Origin: CAIKMD01 sp963803265
GTDB taxonomy: Bacteria; Pseudomonadota; Alphaproteobacteria; ATCC43930; CGMCC-115725
Direction: 5' to 3'
Length of the DNA: 64,000 nucleotides
NCBI GenBank assembly: GCA_963803265.1
Contig: CAWDLZ010000011.1
Coordinates: 310,001 to 374,000, forward strand
The notes beneath the pieces are model-generated. The model made no database searches. It had not been told where the DNA came from and was given only the letters and a program-made list of their open reading frames with translations. Made by a program: the position numbers and the translations under genes. Shown here piece after piece: positions 57,672-64,000 of this stretch. Numbering within the stretch: position 1 is the stretch's first letter; every line of letters begins with the position of its first letter.

Positions 57672-59186
57672 TCAGGAAAACAACAGCGACTTGATTACGA
57701 CCGGAACCACGCCCGGCGGCGACATCATGGCACCGACATCGACATAGTCGAGATCCTGGAGTTGAACGCCGTCGATCGACACGAGTTGGCCCGGCAGGCC
57801 AAGCTCGCGATGCAGCAGCCGGCCGATGGTGCGGCCGATATCGCCGTCGATCATCAAGAAAAGCGGCTCGTCGCGCACGCCCTCGGGCGCGACGGCGGCC
57901 ACGATCGCGCGACCCGCGGCGGCGAGGCGCCCGTAGTCCGGATCGCCGTGCCACGAGAAGGCGATGGCCGCCCGCGCCCCGGGCTCGAGGTCCAAATCGG
58001 CGAGGCCGCGGCGGATGGCGTCGGCGAGAGCGTCGGGAGCCTCCTCGGCCACGCGCCCGACATGCACGACGGGGATGCCGTGCACGGGCAGAACGGACGG
58101 ATCGGACAGATAGATGGTCTTGCCGCTGACCTGGATGGTGAATTGCGAGGCGCCGATGACGGTGGCGCGAATCCTTTGGCCGGGATCGACCAGCGTCAAG
58201 CCGCTGCGCCCGCTGAGTTCCCTGGTCAGGGCGCGGGCGAGCGGCAGCGCGATGTCGCCATATTCCTCCTCCTCGCCGCCAAAGATATATTCCGAGACGC
58301 CGCCCGAGAAGGTGAGCGCCACTGGCGAGGCGGAGCGCCGCAAGCCTTCGGTCAGCATGAGGGAAGCGCCGAGCCGATCGAGCGGCGCGCCGAGAATGTG
58401 GTCCGCCATCACCGTCGCGAGCCGGCGCGCCAGCGCGTCGCGCGTCGCGGGGTCGGCCAGCGTCTCCGCGCCGGTGGCGAGGCCCAACTCCTCCGCGACG
58501 AGGCGCGCGGAATCATCGACGCGCGTCCAATTGCCCTCGGCGTCGCTCGCGATGAGCCGGCCGCCGGCGGCAAAAGCGGCCGAGCTCAGCACGGTGCCGC
58601 GATCGATGAGAGCGAGCTTGGTCGTGCCGCCGCCGATGTCGACATGGAGCACGCATTGCTGCCGCTCGCGCGACAGACGCACCGCGCCCGAGCCGTGCGC
58701 GGCGAGTCGGCACTCGAGTATGTGACCCGCGGTCGCGCAGACGAATTTTCCCGCCTCGTCGGCGAACAATTCGTCGATCGCACGCGCGTTCCGGCGCTTG
58801 ATCGCCTCGCCGGTCAGGATGACCGCGCCGCTGTCGATCTCGCTGCGGGCGAAGCCGGAATCCTCATAGCATTGATCGATGAAGCGGGAGAGACTGGCGG
58901 CGTCGATCGTCCCGTCGGCGAGGAACGGCGTCAGCATGATGGGCGAGCGCCAGAGGATCTGGCGGTCGATGACGACAAAGCGGCTCGACAGGCCCTGGCT
59001 GTGGCGCTGCAGCAGCACCTTGGCGAAGAGCAGATGCGAGGTCGAGCTGCCGATATCGATGCCCACGGTCTTGAGCTCGACGTGCTCCTGGCTCCAGATG
59101 AACTTGGCGAGCTCGGCGCGCTGTTCTTCCGTCGGCTCGCCGTGCTCGTGCAGAAATTCGGTGTCATGCATGCTGTCGTCTGCCAT
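57672..59186 (-). CDS. eutA-like: EutA-like ethanolamine ammonia-lyase reactivating factor
   Basis: 504 residues. An actin/Hsp70-like ATPase fold: TVGIDIGSSTSHLLFAKVLL (phosphate 1), then HVDIGGGTTKLALIDRGTVL (phosphate 2) and ALTFSGGVSEYIFGGEEEEY (adenosine region). EutA normally releases damaged cobalamin from ethanolamine ammonia-lyase EutBC. Neither EutB nor EutC, nor any other cobalamin enzyme, is in the window. Start ATG after GAGG. It is set between the binding protein and the cupin in one operon with a Rieske oxygenase, a position unlike that in a classical eut operon. Confidence 0.87.
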   Translation of the reverse strand: MADDSMHDTEFLHEHGEPTEEQRAELAKFIWSQEHVELKTVGIDIGSSTSHLLFAKVLLQRHSQGLSSRFVVIDRQILWRSPIMLTPFLADGTIDAASLSRFIDQCYEDSGFARSEIDSGAVILTGEAIKRRNARAIDELFADEAGKFVCATAGHILECRLAAHGSGAVRLSRERQQCVLHVDIGGGTTKLALIDRGTVLSSAAFAAGGRLIASDAEGNWTRVDDSARLVAEELGLATGAETLADPATRDALARRLATVMADHILGAPLDRLGASLMLTEGLRRSASPVALTFSGGVSEYIFGGEEEEYGDIALPLARALTRELSGRSGLTLVDPGQRIRATVIGASQFTIQVSGKTIYLSDPSVLPVHGIPVVHVGRVAEEAPDALADAIRRGLADLDLEPGARAAIAFSWHGDPDYGRLAAAGRAIVAAVAPEGVRDEPLFLMIDGDIGRTIGRLLHRELGLPGQLVSIDGVQLQDLDYVDVGAMMSPPGVVPVVIKSLLFS

Positions 59187-59251
59187 GGAACCTCGCGCCC
59201 CGCGCGATCATAGGCCAGCGGCGCCGGATCGAACAACCGGCATTGGGCCTA

Positions 59252-60373
59252 TCACGGCTGCGCCGGGATGAATTGCTTGGCGAGAGCCGACGCCGCCTCG
59301 CGCGAGGACAGGTTCGCCTCGCTCTGCGATGCGATATAGGTGACACCGGCCACGGGGAACTGTTCGGGCACGACGTGGGGAACGTCGAGGCGGCGGCTGT
59401 TATGGCCGGTCTTGCCCCAATCGGTCTGCGCCGCCTTCGACATCAGCCAGTTGATATAGACCTTGGCGGCATTGGGATGAGGCGCGCGATCGAGCAGCGA
59501 AACCGTGCCGTAGCCATACTCCACGGTCGGATGCGGCAGGGACGCGTCGAATGGCGCGATCTTCTTGCCGAGCCCCTGCGCCTGGAAGGACTCGATCTCG
59601 TCAACCGACGTGCCGATGCCGATCGGGTATTCGCCATTCACGACCCATTCGGCGTGCTGGCGGGTATTGGTGATATAAACGATCTTCTGCCCGGCGAAGA
59701 GCCGCCTCAGGAAATCGGCGCCGAAATTGAGGAACAGCTTTTGCGCGGTCGCGACGCCTTCGCCGGGAAGGCGGGGATCGTCCCACACGATCTTGCCCGC
59801 GAATTGCGGCTTCAGCAGGTCGTCATAGGTCTTGAGATCGTCGTGCGCGACGAAGTCCCAATTGACGTACATCACGGGCGTTACCGTCGCTTCGAAGCCG
59901 AGGATATAGGTCCTATCCTTGTCGATCCAGCCGCTATCGAGCCCGCCAAACCAGGCCTTATCGTCCAGCACCTCGGGTAGAACGAGCGCCGGCCGCAGCG
60001 GCGCGAACGCGCCGATCGGCTTGAGGCTCTGCAGGATCGAGGACGTGCCGCCGACATAGACATCCCAGTTGTAGATGCCCGCTTCGCGCTCGCGCATGAT
60101 TTGCGGGATGGCGTCGCGTCCGCTCAACCCGCTGAAGATGATCTTGATCTGCGGATAAGCGCGGCGGAACCCTTCGGTCAGCACCTCCTCGTAGACCTTG
60201 CCCGGGCCGCCATGCACCTCGACCTCGCCCTCGGTATTGGCGGCCGCGACGATCTCGTCCCATTGGGAAGCGGACGCAGAGACGGCGCCGAGTGCGCTGG
60301 TCAGCGCCACGGCGATGACTGCGGTCGCGCTCAAGCTGCGCTTCATCCCTTTCGTGGGCTCGTTCCGACCCAT
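59252..60373 (-). CDS. ABC transporter substrate-binding protein (Fe3+/polyamine type), copy 2
   Basis: 373 residues (an ATG at 60346 is an alternative start). Signal peptide MKRSLSATAVIAVALTSALG then AVSASA. Mature part SQWDEIVAAANTEGEVEVHG, with VYVGGTSSILQSLKPIG, AGKIVWDDPRLPGEG and PHPNAAKVYINWLMSK, aligned throughout with copy 1 at 48038. First gene of the eight-gene operon that ends with its permease at 50464. The ligand may be an aromatic acid; no binding residues prove this. Confidence 0.88.
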   Translation of the reverse strand: MGRNEPTKGMKRSLSATAVIAVALTSALGAVSASASQWDEIVAAANTEGEVEVHGGPGKVYEEVLTEGFRRAYPQIKIIFSGLSGRDAIPQIMREREAGIYNWDVYVGGTSSILQSLKPIGAFAPLRPALVLPEVLDDKAWFGGLDSGWIDKDRTYILGFEATVTPVMYVNWDFVAHDDLKTYDDLLKPQFAGKIVWDDPRLPGEGVATAQKLFLNFGADFLRRLFAGQKIVYITNTRQHAEWVVNGEYPIGIGTSVDEIESFQAQGLGKKIAPFDASLPHPTVEYGYGTVSLLDRAPHPNAAKVYINWLMSKAAQTDWGKTGHNSRRLDVPHVVPEQFPVAGVTYIASQSEANLSSREAASALAKQFIPAQP

Positions 60374-60451
60374 TGCCCCTGCCTCGACGCAGTATCGCGG
60401 GCGGTCAGCGAAACGGGCAAGCCCGTCGCGGCCAATTTCCGACCAGCCGCC

Positions 60452-61270
60452 CTAAGCGGCTGGGTTGCGAGCCGTAACCACCTGGATCGCGAGAGGAAAG
60501 CGAGAGAGGCCCGAAGGCAGCCGGAACGGGGCCATATGGCGGTCTACAACGAGCCGCGCTTGCGGCATCTTCTCGACTGGCACGCCCACGAATCCCAGTT
60601 GGGCTTCATCCACGATTGAGTTCTCGGGCACCTCGACCGTGTACTCGTGGGTCGCGAGCGAGACTCCGATGAAACCCGCTCCTTCAAGAATCTCGCGGAC
60701 GCGATTGGCATCGGCCAAGGTGAAGGGGCCGGTTGGACTCTTTCCAGGCATTGGCAGCGGTGGCGGCGGAACGATATCCGCCAGAGCAGGCCCGAAGAAC
60801 CACGGGTTCTTCGCTGCCGCTTGCCAGCAAGCGAAACCGAGCCGCCCTCCCGCAACGAGGTGATGGCGGATATTGGCGAAGGCGGTCACGGGCTCGTCGA
60901 AGAACATGACGCCGAACTGGCTCATCGCTACGTCGAACGGGGCCCCCGGGATTCGATCCGTCTGAGCGTCTTTGACGACGAAGGAGATGTTGCTCGCCCC
61001 GGCCTCGGCCGCCCGCCGCGACGCCAGAGCCGCCAGCGGGCCTGAGATGTCGGCGCCAACCGCCACGCCTTGTGTTCCGATCATCTTAGCTGCCGCGAGC
61101 GTCGCGATTCCGCCGCCGCTGCCGATCTCCAGCACCCGCTCGCCTGGTTTGAGTTTCAGCGCATCGAGCAGCAGCGGCGTCACGGTCTCCGTAAAGCGCT
61201 CACGCTTCGGCCAATGCGCGGTCCAATCGTGGTCGTTCCAGCGTTGCCGCTCTGCGTCATTTGATGCCAT
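60452..61270 (-). CDS. SAM-dependent methyltransferase (class I)
   Basis: 272 residues. Motif I is VLEIGSGGGIATLAAA (46-61), followed by GVAVGADISGPLAALASRRA (motif II region) and FDVAMSQFGVMFFDEP. It belongs to the small-molecule, UbiE/arsenite-type branch. Start ATG after GGAGAA. The substrate is unknown. It lies 78 nt before the binding-protein gene on the same strand, possibly as a separate unit. Confidence 0.85.
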   Translation of the reverse strand: MASNDAERQRWNDHDWTAHWPKRERFTETVTPLLLDALKLKPGERVLEIGSGGGIATLAAAKMIGTQGVAVGADISGPLAALASRRAAEAGASNISFVVKDAQTDRIPGAPFDVAMSQFGVMFFDEPVTAFANIRHHLVAGGRLGFACWQAAAKNPWFFGPALADIVPPPPLPMPGKSPTGPFTLADANRVREILEGAGFIGVSLATHEYTVEVPENSIVDEAQLGFVGVPVEKMPQARLVVDRHMAPFRLPSGLSRFPLAIQVVTARNPAA

Positions 61271-61711
61271 TCGACTTCTCCAGATGACCCGAAATCGCCG
61301 TGAAAAATAGCACCCTGCTCGGCGGGCCGGAAGTCGTAAAAGGCTATTCGAGGAGCCGCCGTCACGCTGGCGCGGTTGCCGTCCGAGGCCGACGAGATGT
61401 GACGCGATCGAAACAATTTGAGTTGAATTCGTCTAAAATTTTAGTCGATAGAATTTGAATTAACTTAAGCGTTTCCATCACAGTGCCAGCGCCGTCACCC
61501 TAGCAACAGCAGCGATCGGGAGCAAAAATGTCCAACTATGGCGATTACCGCGTCGAAGAGCATGGTGCGCGGAACGATGATGTCGTCGGTCCCATAGCGC
61601 GTGACGAGCAGCGCCCGATTCCACAACGGCGAGCCATCACCTACAGCAGCCATCCGCTTTTTGCCGAGCCGGAGTGGGCCGCGTGATGGCTTCGGGCGCG
61701 CAAGGCCCAAC
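61271..61711. other. AT-richer gap before a small plus-strand gene
   Basis: 441 bp. A 12-bp palindrome CTAAAATTTTAG (61433-61444) lies in an AT-rich patch 163 nt upstream of the methyltransferase ATG and could be an operator or promoter element. No gene is supported. Confidence 0.35.
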
Positions 61712-61912
61712 ATGACGCCCTATCGCTGCCGCTTCATCGACCGGCAAGGCGAGCCCTTGCCGCATGATTTTCTGATCGACGCCGCCGACATCGAGGGCGC
61801 GATCGAGCGCGGGCTCGAAGCGCTATGGACGATGCCGCAGCATCCCGGCTTCGAGATTCGCGACGCGGACCGTATCGTGCACCGCTATATCCGGCCGCGC
61901 CGCGAATTCTGA
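61712..61912 (+). CDS. Small conserved-looking protein, 66 aa, unknown function
   Basis: 66 residues starting MTPYRCRFIDRQGEPLPHDF, with AAGGCCC 6 nt before the ATG; the frame extends to 61601 without support. It contains DAADIEGAIERGLEALWTMP and FEIRDADRIVHRYI, a compact alpha/beta pattern seen in small rhizobial proteins of unknown role. Charged, no membrane segment. No function is assigned. Confidence 0.6.
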   Translation: MTPYRCRFIDRQGEPLPHDFLIDAADIEGAIERGLEALWTMPQHPGFEIRDADRIVHRYIRPRREF

Positions 61913-61991
61913 ATCCTTATCGACCGGCGCCGCCCTTAAAATCCGTGCAAGGCGTCAACGCACGAAGCGCGAGACGAGCTCGAGCTGTCGC

Positions 61992-62354
61992 TCAATCGGT
62001 CTCCGTCGGGGTGTGCAGCGGGTCCGCGCCATAGCCGCTCGCGAAATCGAGCATCAGGCGAGACAATTTTTGCGCCGCCTCGGCATAGTCCGTGCCGGTC
62101 TTGGCAGCGAACTGGCTCTGGCACTCGATCAGATCGGCCGGGTCGCGGCACGCCGCCAACTTCTCCCACATCGCCAACTCCTCCCGGAGACGGGTCAGCA
62201 TGAACTGCGCCATCTCGTTCGAAAGCTTGGACATGCCGTGCGCCCAAGATTCGAACGCGCGACGATTCATGCCGAACACCGGCTCGTTATGGGCACTCCG
62301 CTCCTTGTGCGTGGCTGATTGTTGGGTCGCTTTCACATCGTCGGGCATGGCCAT
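61992..62354 (-). CDS. Phasin-like protein
   Basis: 120 residues, nearly all helical: RRAFESWAHGMSKLSNEMAQ, RLREELAMWEKLAACRDPAD, LIECQSQFAAKTGTDYAEAA. This matches the phasin family that coats polyhydroxyalkanoate granules (two antiparallel amphipathic helices). Starts at ATG 62354 or 62348, with GGAGGAGAG upstream. No PHA synthase or depolymerase gene is in the window. Confidence 0.75.
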   Translation of the reverse strand: MAMPDDVKATQQSATHKERSAHNEPVFGMNRRAFESWAHGMSKLSNEMAQFMLTRLREELAMWEKLAACRDPADLIECQSQFAAKTGTDYAEAAQKLSRLMLDFASGYGADPLHTPTETD

Positions 62355-62711
62355 CTCTCCTCCGGCTCAGGACGCGTCCGTGACGCAGCGATTAGACATC
62401 TGACGATATAGTCGCCATCGCGACACAGATTGCGACGAACAGCAAGCGTTGAATGATGTCCGGATTGTGTCCATTTTCTGTCGCACCGCATTGATCCGGA
62501 GCGATGTCGCTGCGGCGAGCTCTGGGCGATGCCCTCGGGAGCAGGATCCCTGCGGATCTCCGGTTGGGCGGGCGCGAAACCGCGGTCCCTAGCCGCAAGG
62601 TTCCCCCTTTTCCCGAAAGCAGATCCGAGCGGGGATAAATTCTTCCGATGAGACGTATATCTCTAGCAAATACGCCGCGAGGATAGGCGCGACATCGATT
62701 CGATCGGCGTA
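62355..62711. other. Gap between the phasin and formyltransferase-like genes
   Basis: 357 bp with no supported gene. It should contain the promoters of both divergent genes; no clear hexamers were found. Confidence 0.35.
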
Positions 62712-63386
62712 ATGCTGACGAGGTGGGTTCCGTTGCCCGATTCGCCGACGATCCGCCACGTCATCCTGCTGACGGGCAACACCGGAGCGAAAGAGCTGGC
62801 CACGTTTCTTCAGCTCCAGCGGCCCAAACTGAATGTCGTACACGTCGCGACACGCCTTCAACTCGATGCGCTTCCGGAAGACCAGCTTGGCGGCGCAAGA
62901 TTGGTCGGTTTCAGCACTGGCGTCGTGGTCCCTTCGCGAATCCTCCGCCGACTTGGATACGGAGCCTACAACTTCCATCCCGGTCCCCCGGATTACCCCG
63001 GCTGGGAACCCGGCGCCTTCGCCATCTACGATCGAGCCCCGAACTTCGGGGCAACCGCCCATGAAATGATCGACACGGTCGATGCGGGACCGATCATCGG
63101 CGTGACGCGCTTTCCTCTGCCGCCGCATATCACGCGCGATCAACTGTATTATCAGGCGCTCAAAGCCATGCTGGGGCTTTTCCGACGCCTCGCTCCGTCG
63201 CTTGCGAGCAATCCCAAGCCGCTGTCGGCGCTGCCGCTTAGCTGGGGGAAACCGACCCGGACACGTGCTGAATTCAACGCAATGTCTGTACTTTCCGCCG
63301 ATCTCGACGAGGAGGAACGGAATCGTCGTAAGCGAGCCTTCGTCGACGCTTCTCCGGCAGACGGCCTAGCCGAAGGCGCGGCTTAG
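62712..63386 (+). CDS. Formyltransferase-fold protein
   Basis: 224 residues. The active-site pattern of the methionyl-tRNA/GAR formyltransferase fold is present: AYNFHPGPPDYPG (Asn and His) and AHEMIDTVDAGPIIGVTRFP (the Asp). The N-terminal Rossmann part starts RHVILLTGNTGAKELATF. It probably transfers or removes a formyl group from a small molecule or sugar; it is shorter than Fmt and lacks its C-terminal domain. Weak ribosome site. Confidence 0.72.
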   Translation: MLTRWVPLPDSPTIRHVILLTGNTGAKELATFLQLQRPKLNVVHVATRLQLDALPEDQLGGARLVGFSTGVVVPSRILRRLGYGAYNFHPGPPDYPGWEPGAFAIYDRAPNFGATAHEMIDTVDAGPIIGVTRFPLPPHITRDQLYYQALKAMLGLFRRLAPSLASNPKPLSALPLSWGKPTRTRAEFNAMSVLSADLDEEERNRRKRAFVDASPADGLAEGAA

Positions 63387-63480
63387 AGCGCCGAGCCAGA
63401 GTCTCCTCAGACATGCATAATTTGGAGCTCGGGAACGATCTCGGGATCGCTCCTCGACGCCGCCATTCAAATGTAAAAAA

Positions 63481-63515
63481 GGTCCCGCCCGCATTAGGGG
63501 GGTGCAGGCGGGACC
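63481..63515 (-). terminator. Hairpin with T-run on the minus strand, terminator-like
   Basis: A perfect 9-bp stem (GGTCCCGCC at 63481-63489 with GGCGGGACC at 63507-63515) has six A directly before it on the plus strand, so minus-strand transcripts would end hairpin-T6. No minus-strand gene is visible to its right, so the role is unclear. The rest of 63387-63725 holds no supported gene. Confidence 0.4.
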
Positions 63516-63725
63516 GCGAACGCCCCACTCGCGGGAGGGTATGCGGCTGGGGCGACGATGGCTTCTCAGTTCATTTATGTCGGCGATTGGGTTTTCATCC
63601 CTTCGGCGAGCTCATATCCGACGCCCGCGCGCTTTTGGGCCTTCCTCGAAGCTGCTAATTAAAAGGGAATTACGTAGTTGACTCCCTCGTGACATTCTGC
63701 TAGTTTTGTGGCAGAAATTGAGGCG

Positions 63726-64000
63726 ATGGACATGGCCGACAAGATCACGATCTCCACCTTTCAGTTCTTCGAAATAATTCCAGACGCCGAGACGGCGCGG
63801 ACGTTTCTGGAAGCGCGGCTTTGGCCGAACGGCGCGCGGTGCCCCGTCTGCGGCATGGGCGATAGGATCACGGCGCGGGCTGGTGGCTTCTATCGCTGCA
63901 ACCAATGCAAGGAAGATTTCACCGTCCGCACGGGGACCATTTTCGAGCGGTCTCACGTTCCGTTGCATAAGTGGGTCTACGCGATGTACCTGCTCGTGAC
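63726..64000 (+). CDS. IS1595-family transposase, N-terminal part (runs off the window)
   Basis: 91 residues visible. The zinc ribbon is CPVCGMGDRI and CNQCKEDFTVRTGTIF, the same layout as in the transposase at 36951-37844, then SHVPLHKWVYAMYLLV. It starts at ATG 63726, or 63732 with GAGG at 9 nt. The sequences of the two transposases differ clearly, so this is a different IS1595 branch. The inverted repeats cannot be assessed because the right end is outside the window. Confidence 0.8.
   Translation, partial: MDMADKITISTFQFFEIIPDAETARTFLEARLWPNGARCPVCGMGDRITARAGGFYRCNQCKEDFTVRTGTIFERSHVPLHKWVYAMYLLV

Noticed and set aside
57762..59213. 483-codon open frame on the plus strand
   Set aside because: Antisense of the EutA-like gene; repetitive shadow composition.
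1..64000. tRNA, rRNA, CRISPR array or replication origin
   Set aside because: None could be recognised; no regularly spaced repeats or conserved RNA segments were seen.

Overview
The window looks like a GC-rich alphaproteobacterial chromosome segment, probably Hyphomicrobiales (Bradyrhizobium- or Rhodoplanes-like). This rests on GC-rich codon usage, a FixL-type heme-PAS sensor beside a FixK-type regulator, a phasin, Rieske oxygenase and amidohydrolase catabolic clusters, and IS630/IS1380/IS1595 elements. No rRNA, tRNA or CRISPR was seen. The species cannot be named from the sequence alone.

Layout. (1) 1-5.8 kb: low-oxygen control: a FixL-like sensor (minus strand, cut by the window edge), a TTGA-N6-TCAA box, a Crp/Fnr regulator and a fused CydDC-like ABC exporter. 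(2) 5.8-19.7 kb: a catabolic region. A minus-strand operon encodes two Rieske oxygenases, three amidohydrolases and a class III CoA-transferase. Around it lie orphan periplasmic binding proteins: one branched-chain type, three TRAP type and a NitT-type fragment. (3) 19.7-20.9 kb: an IS630 element sitting on a truncated glycosyltransferase. (4) 20.9-32 kb: an exopolysaccharide locus with a polymerase, flippase, PhyH oxygenase, Wzc-type tyrosine kinase, O-antigen ligase and outer-membrane barrel. (5) 32-38 kb: mobile DNA, namely an IS1380 transposase and a complete IS1595-family transposon (35239-37919). The transposon has perfect 23-bp inverted repeats and an 8-bp target duplication, and it carries a DNA methyltransferase fused to a nuclease-like domain. 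(6) 38-45.3 kb: a probable cyclic-nucleotide module: FecR, CHASE2 cyclase, cNMP-binding PP2C phosphatase, metallo-beta-lactamase-fold protein, and an MscS channel with a cNMP-binding domain. (7) 45.4-46.9 kb: a GPP34 remnant and a PEP-CTERM protein. (8) 46.9-60.4 kb: a second catabolic region. An eight-gene minus-strand operon encodes a binding protein, EutA-like ATPase, cupin, Rieske oxygenase, Gfo/Idh dehydrogenase, class II aldolase/decarboxylase, ABC ATPase and ABC permease. A second binding protein, a second dehydrogenase and a luciferase-like oxidoreductase lie next to it. (9) 60.4-64 kb: a methyltransferase, small proteins, a phasin, a formyltransferase-like protein and the start of another IS1595 transposase.

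One oddity dominates. Thirteen genes otherwise intact over their whole length are each broken by one or more single surplus bases, fourteen in all. Seven of these are GAGC(A/T)C read as GAGGC(A/T)C (or the complement), and four more sit at GAAC/GTTC. All three TRAP receptor paralogues break within the same few codons. A motif-dependent consensus error is the simplest explanation, but raw reads are needed to separate this from real frameshifts or recoding.

Functionally, the two oxygenase operons resemble phthalate- or pyrone-type aromatic acid degradation. The second includes its own ABC importer and two proteins normally linked to ethanolamine ammonia-lyase, with no ammonia-lyase gene in view.
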